Source: an uncultured Lachnospiraceae bacterium
GTDB lineage: Bacteria > Bacillota_A > Clostridia > Lachnospirales > Lachnospiraceae
Reading direction: 5' to 3'
Assembly: GCA_947178085.1 (NCBI GenBank)
Contig: CAMWWS010000041.1
Location: forward strand, 1 to 12,541
DNA length: 12,541 nt
The position numbers and the translations under genes are program-made. Shown here piece by piece: positions 6,512-12,541 of this stretch. Under the pieces are notes generated by a model. That model did not search any database. It had not been told where the DNA came from and saw only the letters and a program-made list of their open reading frames with translations. How positions within the stretch are numbered: the stretch's first letter is position 1; each line of letters opens with the position of its first letter.

Positions 6512-6712
6512 TTATTTCATTTGCTCTTCCTGCTTCTTAATCATTCTACGAACCATCTCACCACCGATGGAACCGGCTTCCTTAGATGTCAGGTCACCAT
6601 TGTAACCTTCTTTAAGGTTTACACCTAATTCAGAAGCAACCTCTGTTTTAAAACGATCCATAGCTGCTTTAGCTTCAGGAACTTCAACTCTATTAGTTTT
6701 GTTACTTGCCAT
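6512..6712 (-). CDS. Alpha/beta-type small acid-soluble spore protein (SASP)
   Basis: A 66-residue protein that coats and protects DNA in the dormant spore and is degraded at germination. The germination-protease site TEVASELG (23-30) matches the family cleavage motif, with cutting expected after Glu24. The second family signature is present as KEAGSIGGEMVRRMI (44-58). Length and composition are standard. GGAGGTG sits 7 bases before the ATG. A sigma-G-like promoter is proposed at 6859-6888 and a strong terminator at 6449-6480, so the gene is probably transcribed alone in the forespore. Its presence implies a spore-forming lineage. The paralogue (sspA/B/C-like) cannot be assigned, so no symbol is given. 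Confidence 0.95.
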   Translation of the reverse strand: MASNKTNRVEVPEAKAAMDRFKTEVASELGVNLKEGYNGDLTSKEAGSIGGEMVRRMIKKQEEQMK

Positions 6713-6757
6713 TTCTTTTCACCTCCGAAAATACATTCATCTTTTATCTATATTTGA

Positions 6758-6783
6758 GATAAGCGATTGTCACACCGCTTATC
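6758..6783. repeat. 8-bp inverted repeat in the SASP leader
   Basis: GATAAGCG (6758-6765) and CGCTTATC (6776-6783) are perfect complements around a 10-base spacer, 45 bases before the SASP start. Downstream of the proposed sigma-G promoter it would form a leader hairpin; alternatively it is an operator. No T-run follows. Confidence 0.5.
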
Positions 6784-6858
6784 CCAGAAAAAATGATATT
6801 AATCCGAAACCGAATTACGTTATCTGTTTAAGCGTGCTTATATCACTTATCTTGATGT

Positions 6859-6888
6859 TAGTATGAACGGATTGCAAAAAAATATTTT
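6859..6888 (-). promoter_or_regulatory. Sigma-G-like promoter for the SASP gene
   Basis: The minus strand carries CATACTA (6859-6865), identical to the Bacillus sigma-G -10 consensus, with AAAATA 17 bases upstream (6883-6888) partly resembling the sigma-G -35. Forespore expression is expected for this gene family. The predicted leader of about 139 bases is long for a SASP gene, which lowers confidence. Confidence 0.5.
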
Positions 6889-6896
6889 GGTAAGTT

Positions 6897-7448
6897 TTAC
6901 AAATTAAAAACGAGTTTTTCTTTCATTGAACTGACAGCTTCCTCACCTTTCAGCTGCCCTAAAATAGCAAGCCCGAAAGGAATGGCCGTTCCCATACCGC
7001 GGCTCGTAATTACTTTTCCCGAAACGACAGCCGGAGAATTTTTTACATCAGCTCCCTCTAAGTGGCTTTCAAATGCCGGATTAGAACATGCCTCTTTGCC
7101 TTTAAGTATGCCCCTGTGTCCAAAGATGCTTGGAGCTGCACAAATTGCAGCAACATATTTTCCGTCTGCATAAAAAGCGTCTACTTGTTTCATTAATGGC
7201 TCAAAAGCTTCCAGATTCTTCGTTCCCGGCATTCCTCCAGGCAGAACAAGCATATCAGCCTGTCCGAAATCCACCTCTTCAAATAGTTTATCCATTTCTA
7301 CCGTAATCTTGTGCGAACCGGTCACTTTTTTATCCCCTGTAATAGAAACCATATCCACATCAATTTCAGCTCTGCGCAGGATATCCACTACGGTTAGTGC
7401 TTCGATTTCCTCAAATCCCGGCGCAAAAAAAACGCATACTTTGCTCAT
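6897..7448 (-). CDS. DJ-1/PfpI family protein
   Basis: A 183-residue single-domain member of the DJ-1/ThiJ/PfpI superfamily, whose members are deglycases, glyoxalases, chaperones or peptidases. Visible signatures are GFEEIEA (11-17), supplying the conserved acidic residue, LVLPGGMPG (68-75), and the nucleophile-elbow cysteine Cys103 in AAICAAPSIFG. The C-terminal segment ITSRGMGTAIPFGL (147-160) is typical of the DJ-1 subgroup formerly annotated as ThiJ. The substrate is not deducible, and the old thiazole-biosynthesis label should not be used. GAGGGAG precedes the ATG and a TGATATATT extended -10 lies 45 bases further upstream. The stop is only 8 bases before the -35 of the proposed spore-protein promoter, and no clear terminator separates the two genes. 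Confidence 0.9.
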   Translation of the reverse strand: MSKVCVFFAPGFEEIEALTVVDILRRAEIDVDMVSITGDKKVTGSHKITVEMDKLFEEVDFGQADMLVLPGGMPGTKNLEAFEPLMKQVDAFYADGKYVAAICAAPSIFGHRGILKGKEACSNPAFESHLEGADVKNSPAVVSGKVITSRGMGTAIPFGLAILGQLKGEEAVSSMKEKLVFNL

Positions 7449-7492
7449 TTTAATTCTCCCTCTTCTTTCTCATCACATTCCTAAATATAAAC

Positions 7493-7501
7493 AATATATC
7501 A
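7493..7501 (-). promoter_or_regulatory. Candidate extended -10 promoter for the DJ-1-like gene
   Basis: Minus-strand TGATATATT gives an extended -10 about 45 bases before the ATG. No good -35 is seen. It points away from the CYTH gene, so this 186-base gap is a divergent promoter region. Confidence 0.45.
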
Positions 7502-7603
7502 GAGTTGCTGCATACTTACATTTTAATCTACTTTCGGTTTATGTTCAATAATAGATTGGAAATAAAATCAATCGTCAGATAGGTTAAAATATGATAAAAT
7601 ATC

Positions 7604-7609
7604 TATAAT
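7604..7609 (+). promoter_or_regulatory. Candidate -10 for the CYTH gene
   Basis: A perfect TATAAT lies 25 bases before the ATG with AGAAAGGA (7621-7628) as ribosome binding site between them. The hexamer 17 bases upstream (AGGTTA) is a poor -35, and the surrounding DNA is so AT-rich that chance matches are common. Confidence 0.4.
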
Positions 7610-7634
7610 AATTCCAAACCAGAAAGGAACCACC

Positions 7635-8126
7635 ATGGAAATCGAACGTAAATTCACAGTAAAATCCCTGCCCGAACACTTAGAACAATATCCTTTTCAT
7701 CATATAGAACAGGCATATCTTAATACTGACCCTGTTATCAGAATCAGGAAACAGGATGATTCTTATTATCTTACTTATAAAGGAAAAGGGCTGATGGCAA
7801 GGGAAGAATACAATCTTCCTCTAAATGAACATTCTTACTATCATCTTAAAGAGAAAGCTGACGGCAACGTCATATCCAAAAAACGCTATCTGATTCCTAT
7901 TGACCGTCCAGAATTTAAATCAGACTATGAAGCTTCTATTGACCATATCGGTCTGAAAATAGAGCTTGATATTTTTGATGCGCCATTTGAAAATCTCATC
8001 ATCGCTGAAGTTGAATTTCCCGATCAGGATATGGCGAACGCATTCATTCCTGTTGACTGGTTTTCAGAGGATGTTACTAATAATCCTGAATATCATAACT
8101 CCAACCTGAGCAGAAAGAAAGTATAG
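7635..8126 (+). CDS. CYTH domain protein, probable inorganic/tri-phosphatase
   Basis: A 163-residue CYTH (triphosphate tunnel metalloenzyme) protein, a cytoplasmic family that hydrolyses tripolyphosphate or organic triphosphates using divalent metal. The defining N-terminal ExExK signature is present as EIERK (E2, E4, K6). The tunnel's basic and acidic residues are also visible: IRIRK (35-39) with R36 and R38, YLTYKGK (45-51) with K49, REEYN (56-60), KKRY (82-85) with R84, IELDIF (109-114), and AEVEF (124-128) with E125/E127. Class IV adenylate cyclases share the fold, but relatives of this length in Clostridia are more often tripolyphosphatases; the exact substrate is inferred. It is one of two plus-strand genes here, divergent from the DJ-1-like gene and convergent with the epimerase. 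Confidence 0.88.
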   Translation: MEIERKFTVKSLPEHLEQYPFHHIEQAYLNTDPVIRIRKQDDSYYLTYKGKGLMAREEYNLPLNEHSYYHLKEKADGNVISKKRYLIPIDRPEFKSDYEASIDHIGLKIELDIFDAPFENLIIAEVEFPDQDMANAFIPVDWFSEDVTNNPEYHNSNLSRKKV

Positions 8127-8139
8127 AATATATTGAATC

Positions 8140-8191
8140 GACAGCCACTTTGCTTAAATATATTTGCATACCTTTAAACAAAATGACTGTC
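8140..8191 (-). repeat. 52-nt near-perfect hairpin with GCAA tetraloop overlapping the epimerase stop
   Basis: Two 24-base arms (8140-8163 and 8168-8191) flank a four-base loop that reads GCAA, a GNRA tetraloop, on the minus strand. In minus-strand RNA 23 of 24 positions pair: 19 Watson-Crick and 4 G-U wobbles, with one A-G mismatch. On the plus strand those wobbles become C-A mismatches, so the fold suits the epimerase transcript. The stop codon (8174-8176) and the preceding five codons lie in the stem. No U-tract follows, so it looks more like a 3'-end stabiliser or processing site than a standard terminator. Confidence 0.75.
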
Positions 8192-9073
8192 TATATAATC
8201 CAAATAGGGTTTTCTGTTTACTTGTTCCGGATTAGCCTTATACCAGTCAAACGACTCCTTCAAACCGTCAATAAGAGGTTTCGTGTAAGGCATCAGCTCA
8301 TTCTGCATTGATACATCAAGACAATACTCATAATCAAGAAAGCTAAAGTATTTTCTTTGCTCAATGTCATCGTATACATTTACAAACTCAGGCTGCCTTC
8401 CTGCAATGCGATAGCAAAGTGAAACCCACTCGTAAACGGAAATCATATCCTTATTGCCTACATTAAAAATATGCTCCGAAGGCTTATCTTTTAAAATAAT
8501 ATCAATAAATCTGCATAAATCATCGATATGGAAAAACTGCAATTTCATGCTGCCGCCTTTTGGCAGATAAAATTTTCTGTCTGCCATGGCGCACTCAAAG
8601 ACAAAGGCTTCTCTATATACATTATTCATCTGTCCGTATAAATACGGCGGTCTGAGAATATATGCACCGGGATTTCTTTTCATAAGAGTCTCTTCTGCTT
8701 CAATTTTATTAAGTCCATATTTTCCCCAGTACTTGTTTTCAGCTAATTTCATCCCCTCTTTAAAAGGCTGCGGATGATATTCAGGATAAACGGCGCTTGA
8801 ACTGATTAATATGTAGTCTTCATAACTGTCCAATGCGTCAAGTAATAACCTGACATCTTCAGAAGTGTAAGCAGTATCAATAACAGCATCAAAGTGAATT
8901 TTACTTAAGGTATCGCCGATATTATGTCTGTCTGCCTGCATGAGCTTAACTCCGGCAGATTGTGTCCTGCTATTTCTGTTGAGCACATACACATCATAGC
9001 CTTTTGCAACATAATACTCAGCAATATACCTGCTTACAAATACAGTACCGCCCGTTACTAATATCTTTTTCAC
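8174..9073 (-). CDS. NAD-dependent epimerase/dehydratase family protein (atypical SDR)
   Basis: A 299-residue Rossmann-fold protein of the extended/atypical short-chain dehydrogenase class. The nucleotide-binding loop is TGGTVFVS (7-14), a GGTxF variant seen in atypical SDRs related to the CSP41/isoflavone-reductase-like group rather than the canonical GxxGxxG. The catalytic set is present: serines in ISSSAVYP (90-97) and Tyr119/Lys123 in YGLNK. RPPYLYG (141-147) matches the post-catalytic segment of sugar-nucleotide epimerases. The substrate is not deducible, and no sugar-nucleotide synthesis cluster surrounds it. The start codon is GTG, preceded by GGGAG. It lies downstream of the malQ terminator, so it may need its own promoter, none of which is obvious. 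Its 3' end is embedded in the 52-nt hairpin. Confidence 0.85.
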   Translation of the reverse strand: MKKILVTGGTVFVSRYIAEYYVAKGYDVYVLNRNSRTQSAGVKLMQADRHNIGDTLSKIHFDAVIDTAYTSEDVRLLLDALDSYEDYILISSSAVYPEYHPQPFKEGMKLAENKYWGKYGLNKIEAEETLMKRNPGAYILRPPYLYGQMNNVYREAFVFECAMADRKFYLPKGGSMKLQFFHIDDLCRFIDIILKDKPSEHIFNVGNKDMISVYEWVSLCYRIAGRQPEFVNVYDDIEQRKYFSFLDYEYCLDVSMQNELMPYTKPLIDGLKESFDWYKANPEQVNRKPYLDYIDSHFV

Positions 9074-9086
9074 ATTTTTCTCCCAT

Positions 9087-9114
9087 AAAAAATCGAGTGC
9101 CAGCGCACTCGATT
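9087..9114 (-). terminator. Intrinsic terminator of malQ
   Basis: Minus-strand AATCGAGTGC (9105-9114) pairs perfectly with GCACTCGATT (9091-9100) around a GCTG loop, and the DNA continues into a six-T run. It is 83 bases past the malQ stop and 14 bases before the epimerase start, so it should end malQ transcripts or act as an attenuator for the epimerase. Confidence 0.8.
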
Positions 9115-9116
9115 CC

Positions 9117-9135
9117 GAGAATGCTTCGCATTCTC
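9117..9135 (-). repeat. 8-bp hairpin with GAA loop, adjacent to the malQ terminator
   Basis: Minus-strand GAGAATGC and GCATTCTC pair perfectly around GAA. It stands two bases from the terminator stem. No T-run directly follows. Confidence 0.7.
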
Positions 9136-9146
9136 ATTGAAATGAT

Positions 9147-9162
9147 TTATGCTGCGGCATAA
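9147..9162 (-). repeat. 6-bp hairpin, first of three in the malQ-epimerase gap
   Basis: Minus-strand TTATGC and GCATAA pair around a CGCA loop. With the two hairpins downstream it forms a three-stem array within 76 bases. Confidence 0.5.
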
Positions 9163-9196
9163 TTTCCTATAATATAATTAACGGCTATTGCAATTA

Positions 9197-10672
9197 TCAA
9201 ATTCTTCCATAGAGTTTCGTCATATTTTTAATACGCAGTGCAAGCTCTTCGTCAAACGCGTCCGGAAGCATTCTCCACTTCCAGTTCAGACCCAGCGTAG
9301 ACGGTATATTTATTCTTGCTTCCGCGCCAAGTCCGAGATAGTCCTGCATAGGAATAATACATGTATCGGATACGCTGGCCATTGCGGCTCTGATAAATTC
9401 CCACTGAATGTCCTTATTATTACGGATATTCAAATATCTTTTTGCAAAAGCTTTATCATGTCTGTTTAAAGACTTTAACCATCCAAGCACGGTATCATTA
9501 TCGTGCGTTCCGGTATAAACCACACTGTTAGCCGTATAGTTATGCGGCAGATAATCGCTTTCTTCTCTGGAATCAAAGGCAAACTGCAATATCTTCATTC
9601 CCGGATATCCGGTCTTTTTCACAAGCTGCAATACCGACTTAGTCAAAAAACCTAAATCTTCCGCAATGACAGCTTTTTTCCCAAGCTTCTCTTTCATCGT
9701 CTTAAAGATATCATATCCCGGTCCTTTCTCCCAATGACCGAATTCCGCCGTCTCGTCTCCATATGGAATCGAATAATACTCATCAAACCCCCTGAAATGG
9801 TCAATTCTTACGACATCATACAATTGATAACAATAAGCTATCCGTTTCATCCACCAATCGTAATCTGTCTTCTTATGATAATCCCAGCGGTATAAAGGAT
9901 TGCCCCAGAGCTGTCCTGTAGCGGAAAATGAATCAGGCGGACAGCCGGCAACGGCAACCGGCACACAGTCTTCATCCAGTTGGAAAAGTTCCGGATTCGC
10001 CCATGTATCGGCGCTGTCAAACGCTACGTAAATCGGAATATCCCCGATAATCTGAATTTTCTTTTCATTTGCGTATTTCTTTAACGCAGTCCACTGCTTA
10101 GCGAACATAAACTGCTGGAACTGGTAAAAGACAATTTCCGACTTATACTCTTCCCTGTATTTCGCAAGCGCATCCTTTTTACGGAGCTTTATATCTTCAT
10201 CCCACTCTATCCAGCTTACGCCGTCAAATGAATTCTTAACCGCCATATAAAGCGCATAATCATCCAGCCAATAGCTGTTTTTATCTATAAAATCCAAAAA
10301 TTGTTCATCTTTTTCTATGTTGCTGTTCTCAAAAGCAGTCCTAAGCACTTTGAATCGGGACAGATATATCTTCTCGTAATCAATATACTCTGCATTGTCC
10401 CCAAAGTCATACTTATCGCAGTCTTTCTTCGTCAGGTATCCATCATCTATCAATGTTTCCAAATCAATATAATAAGGGTTTCCTGCAAAAGTGGAAAAAG
10501 ACTGATACGGAGAATCACCGTAACCTGTCGGACCAAGCGGCAATATCTGCCAGTAGGTCTGTCCCGCCTGCGCCAATAAATCTATAAATTCATATGCCTG
10601 TTTGGAAAAGGTTCCAATCCCATATTTTGACGGAATACTTGAAACTGGTAATAAAACGCCGCTTTTTCTCAT
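9197..10672 (-). CDS. malQ: 4-alpha-glucanotransferase (amylomaltase), GH77
   Basis: Transfers alpha-1,4-glucan segments between maltooligosaccharides in the cytoplasm, in maltose/starch use or glycogen turnover. The 491-residue product is a typical short amylomaltase. The GH77 catalytic residues are clear: nucleophile Asp291 in RIDHFRG, acid/base Glu338 in IAEDLG, and Asp391 in GTHDNDT. The N-terminus RKSGVLLPVSSIPSKYGIG (2-20) and LPLGPTGYGDSPYQ (44-57) are family hallmarks. The open frame continues eight codons upstream to 10696, but AGGGGGT lies 8 bases before the ATG at 10672 and the protein then begins as relatives do. A candidate promoter is at 10711-10739 and a terminator follows. No glycogen phosphorylase or maltose transporter gene is adjacent, so pathway context is missing. 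Confidence 0.97.
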   Translation of the reverse strand: MRKSGVLLPVSSIPSKYGIGTFSKQAYEFIDLLAQAGQTYWQILPLGPTGYGDSPYQSFSTFAGNPYYIDLETLIDDGYLTKKDCDKYDFGDNAEYIDYEKIYLSRFKVLRTAFENSNIEKDEQFLDFIDKNSYWLDDYALYMAVKNSFDGVSWIEWDEDIKLRKKDALAKYREEYKSEIVFYQFQQFMFAKQWTALKKYANEKKIQIIGDIPIYVAFDSADTWANPELFQLDEDCVPVAVAGCPPDSFSATGQLWGNPLYRWDYHKKTDYDWWMKRIAYCYQLYDVVRIDHFRGFDEYYSIPYGDETAEFGHWEKGPGYDIFKTMKEKLGKKAVIAEDLGFLTKSVLQLVKKTGYPGMKILQFAFDSREESDYLPHNYTANSVVYTGTHDNDTVLGWLKSLNRHDKAFAKRYLNIRNNKDIQWEFIRAAMASVSDTCIIPMQDYLGLGAEARINIPSTLGLNWKWRMLPDAFDEELALRIKNMTKLYGRI

Positions 10673-10680
10673 TACTATAT

Positions 10681-10687
10681 ACCCCCT
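10681..10687 (-). promoter_or_regulatory. Ribosome binding site deciding the malQ start
   Basis: AGGGGGT stands 8 bases before the ATG at 10672 and lies inside the longer reading frame, favouring the shorter protein. Confidence 0.8.
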
Positions 10688-10710
10688 GAATATCATATAT
10701 ATTGACTATT

Positions 10711-10739
10711 ATTCTACTATTTTTTTGCATCATGCGCAA
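10711..10739 (-). promoter_or_regulatory. Candidate sigma-A promoter for malQ
   Basis: Minus-strand TTGCGC (10734-10739) and TAGAAT (10711-10716, 5 of 6) are separated by exactly 17 bases. The -35 matches only its TTG half. Confidence 0.45.
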
Positions 10740-10787
10740 GTATGCCAATAGCTTTCACTAACAGTAAATCACAGATAAAGTATGTTC

Positions 10788-11606
10788 TTATAAAAGCGAT
10801 ATCATGTCCTTAACTGATTTATAAATTAAGTCCGGCATAACCTTTGATTTCCCCACATCTTCAAGTGTCGCTTCTCCGCTTAGAACCAGAATGCTGGTCA
10901 ATCCATTATTTTTACCTGCCGCGATATCGGTATAGAGCCTGTCTCCAACCATAGCCGTCTGCGCTTTTGCCACACCGGTTCTTTCTGCCATATAGTCTAC
11001 AATGTCACTATTTGGCTTACCGATAATCCTATCCGGATAGCGGAATGCCGAAGCATGGATAAAAGCATGTATAGCACCCACATCAGGAATGAAACCCGTC
11101 TCTGTAGGACAGTTATAATCCGGATGCGTTGCAAGATACGGCAGTCCTTCTCTTACGAAATCACAGACTTTGCACATTTTTTTATAATCCAGAGAAGTAT
11201 CAAATGCAGTCACAACGACGTCTGGCACTGTATCTTCAAGTACAATGCCTGCCTGCTCAAATTCTTCACATAAAAGCGGATTTCCCAACAGAAAGACTTT
11301 TTTCCCCTGATAATGCTGTTTAAGATAATAGATTGTTGCCTGCCCTGAGGTAATAATCTTATCTTCTTCTGTCTCCCATCCCATTCTATGCAGCTTTTCC
11401 ACATAAACTGCAGAATTTTTTGAAGAATTATTCGTCAAAAAAACATAGCTTCTTCCCGAATCCTCTATTTTTTTCAAAAAATCCTTAGCTCCATCTATCC
11501 ACTGTTCCCCAAGATAGATAGTTCCATCCATATCCAATGCAAAACAACGGATATTTTCAATAATCAGTTTTTCGCTCTGATTATGTGTAAGAATGATATC
11601 GCCCAT
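10788..11606 (-). CDS. HAD-IIA family sugar-phosphatase-like hydrolase (NagD/AraL-like)
   Basis: A 272-residue haloacid-dehalogenase phosphatase of the IIA group, cytoplasmic enzymes that remove phosphate from small metabolites. All four motifs are visible: motif I DMDGT with nucleophile Asp25 and Asp27, motif II LTNN with Thr58, motif III GKPNSD with Lys197, and motif IV GDRLYTD with Asp222 and Asp227. The roughly 100-residue insert between motifs II and III is the C2 cap that defines this subfamily. A frame six codons longer would start with TTG at 11624, but AGAAAGGAAG directly before the ATG at 11606 supports the shorter form. No terminator separates it from malQ, 115 bases downstream, so partial co-transcription is possible. 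Substrate unknown. Confidence 0.9.
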   Translation of the reverse strand: MGDIILTHNQSEKLIIENIRCFALDMDGTIYLGEQWIDGAKDFLKKIEDSGRSYVFLTNNSSKNSAVYVEKLHRMGWETEEDKIITSGQATIYYLKQHYQGKKVFLLGNPLLCEEFEQAGIVLEDTVPDVVVTAFDTSLDYKKMCKVCDFVREGLPYLATHPDYNCPTETGFIPDVGAIHAFIHASAFRYPDRIIGKPNSDIVDYMAERTGVAKAQTAMVGDRLYTDIAAGKNNGLTSILVLSGEATLEDVGKSKVMPDLIYKSVKDMISLL

Positions 11607-11666
11607 ACTCTTCCTTTCTCCCAAGTCCGGCTCATAAGTTGAGTTGATGCCTGGTCTGACTTTTTT

Positions 11667-11695
11667 AGTATAATAAGTATTTACTTTTCATGCAA
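11667..11695 (-). promoter_or_regulatory. Candidate sigma-A promoter for the HAD phosphatase
   Basis: Minus-strand TTGCAT (11690-11695) and TATACT (11667-11672, 5 of 6) are 17 bases apart, about 60 bases before the ATG. The spacer holds a small dyad, AAGTA and TACTT around two bases, that could be an operator. Confidence 0.5.
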
Positions 11696-11713
11696 CTGTT
11701 TTATTGGGCAAAG

Positions 11714-11734
11714 CTTGAATCGGCTCTTGAATCG
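11714..11734 (+). repeat. Direct repeat CTTGAATCG, two copies at 12-base period
   Basis: CTTGAATCG occurs at 11714-11722 and again at 11726-11734, upstream of the DUF6062 gene. The second copy includes TTGAAT, a possible -35 with a weak TACTAT 17 bases downstream (11750-11755). It might be a regulator site, or chance. Confidence 0.35.
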
Positions 11735-11819
11735 TGTTTTGCGATATGATACTATAACAATAACTAAAAAGCGCAGGCTCAGCATACCAAAAAAATTTAG
11801 AGAGGAGCAGCACTGCAAT

Positions 11820-12541
11820 ATGAAAGAAAAACTCTATACAATTCCATTAAATGATGCTATAAATGCGGAAGATGAATGTCCGTTCTGTTACATAGAAAGA
11901 AATGTTGAACAGGATTTGCTGGATTTCACATTAGGTTCAGGTTCTTCCTATATGGAAAGTGATGTTCGTGAAGCAACAGATAAGGCGGGCTTCTGCAGAA
12001 TGCATTTTAAGAAAATGTTTGATTACGGTAACACTCTTGGAAATGCATGGATTTTGAAGACGCACTATATCAAGATGAATCGTGAGATGCGTGAGCTGTT
12101 CAAGAATTATAAACCCGGCAAACTTTCCTTAAAGGATAAATTCAAGAAGCAGACCGAACGCACTAACCCAATCGGAATCTGGGTAGCAGAAAAGGAAAAA
12201 TCCTGTTATATATGCAATCGCTTCCGTGACACATATGAGCGCTATCTTGATACTTTCTTCGTGATGTACAACAAGGACGAAGAATTTCGGAATAAAATAA
12301 AAAACAGCAAAGGATTCTGCCTTCATCATTTCGGCGATTTATGTGAGGCTTCCGAAAGCCGTTTAAGCGATAAAGAAAAAAGCGAATTCTTCGAAATGAT
12401 TTTCAAGCTGATGGAAACAAACATGGAAAGGCTCGCCGAAGATGTATCATGGCTGGTCGATAAATTCGACTACCGCAACAAGGACGCCGACTGGAAGAAC
12501 TCAAAAGACGCCATTCAGCGCGGTATGCAGAAATTAAAAGG
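11820..12541 (+). CDS. DUF6062-type protein with duplicated CxxC/CxxH motifs (3' end cut by window)
   Basis: The frame is open to the window end, giving 240 residues; it resembles the clostridial family annotated DUF6062, of unknown function, and is probably nearly complete. The striking feature is an internal duplication of a metal-site pattern. CPFC (C20, C23) is followed 36 residues later by GFCRMHF (C59, H62), and CYIC (C129, C132) is followed 35 residues later by GFCLHHF (C167, H170). Two zinc or iron sites of Cys3His type are the natural inference. No signal peptide or membrane span is visible, and the C-terminal part is helical and charged. AGAGGAG lies 12 bases before the ATG, slightly far. 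It is divergent from the HAD gene. A function should not be assigned. Confidence 0.8.
   Translation, partial: MKEKLYTIPLNDAINAEDECPFCYIERNVEQDLLDFTLGSGSSYMESDVREATDKAGFCRMHFKKMFDYGNTLGNAWILKTHYIKMNREMRELFKNYKPGKLSLKDKFKKQTERTNPIGIWVAEKEKSCYICNRFRDTYERYLDTFFVMYNKDEEFRNKIKNSKGFCLHHFGDLCEASESRLSDKEKSEFFEMIFKLMETNMERLAEDVSWLVDKFDYRNKDADWKNSKDAIQRGMQKLK

Noticed and set aside
12129..12329. Minus-strand frame with hydrophobic residues opposite the DUF6062 gene
   Set aside because: It is fully antisense to an open, motif-bearing gene and has no ribosome binding site or promoter.

Overview
The window looks like chromosomal DNA of a low-GC, Gram-positive anaerobe of the class Clostridia, most likely a Lachnospiraceae-type bacterium. 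The evidence is AT-rich DNA with strong AAGGAGG-type ribosome binding sites, an alpha/beta small acid-soluble spore protein (so a spore-former lineage), a TM1266-type regulator linked to [FeFe]-hydrogenase, and a DUF6062-type protein. I see no transposase, integrase, phage gene, tRNA, rRNA or CRISPR array. Nearly all genes are on the minus strand; only a CYTH triphosphatase and the DUF6062 gene are on plus.

Layout, left to right. (1) 1-2581, minus: a protein-quality-control operon read tig -> clpP -> clpX, with clpX running off the left edge. A candidate extended -10 promoter and a 160-nt leader with a perfect 12-bp hairpin precede tig. (2) 2775-3494, minus: a small TM1266-like regulator and a 110-residue coiled-coil protein of unknown role, separated by an intrinsic terminator. 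(3) 3600-6165, minus: a two-gene ABC importer, made of a lipoprotein binding protein followed by one polypeptide fusing the membrane permease to its ATPase. Its leader (6166-6448) is unusual: a hairpin with a nine-U tract, then a GC-rich island of repeated CTCGC words. (4) 6512-7448, minus: a spore DNA-protecting protein with a sigma-G-like promoter and clear terminator, and a DJ-1/PfpI protein. (5) 7635-8126, plus: a CYTH triphosphatase. (6) 8174-11606, minus: an NAD-dependent epimerase-like protein, 4-alpha-glucanotransferase (malQ) and a HAD-IIA phosphatase. (7) 11820-12541, plus: a DUF6062 protein, cut by the right edge.

The tig-clpP-clpX block works together in folding nascent chains and degrading failed ones, and the ABC pair forms one uptake system for an unknown small molecule. 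The other genes look like independent housekeeping or metabolic units. No complete undescribed system is evident. The best leads are RNA-level or structural: a 52-nt GNRA-capped hairpin whose wobble pairs all favour the minus-strand transcript and which swallows the epimerase stop codon; the terminator plus repeat island ahead of the ABC operon; the fused permease-ATPase; and the duplicated CxxC/CxxH module of the DUF6062 protein.

Several start codons were moved downstream from the longest open frame on ribosome-binding-site and family-length grounds: tig 2581, the binding protein 6165, malQ 10672 and the HAD phosphatase 11606. The permease-ATPase and the epimerase start with GTG.
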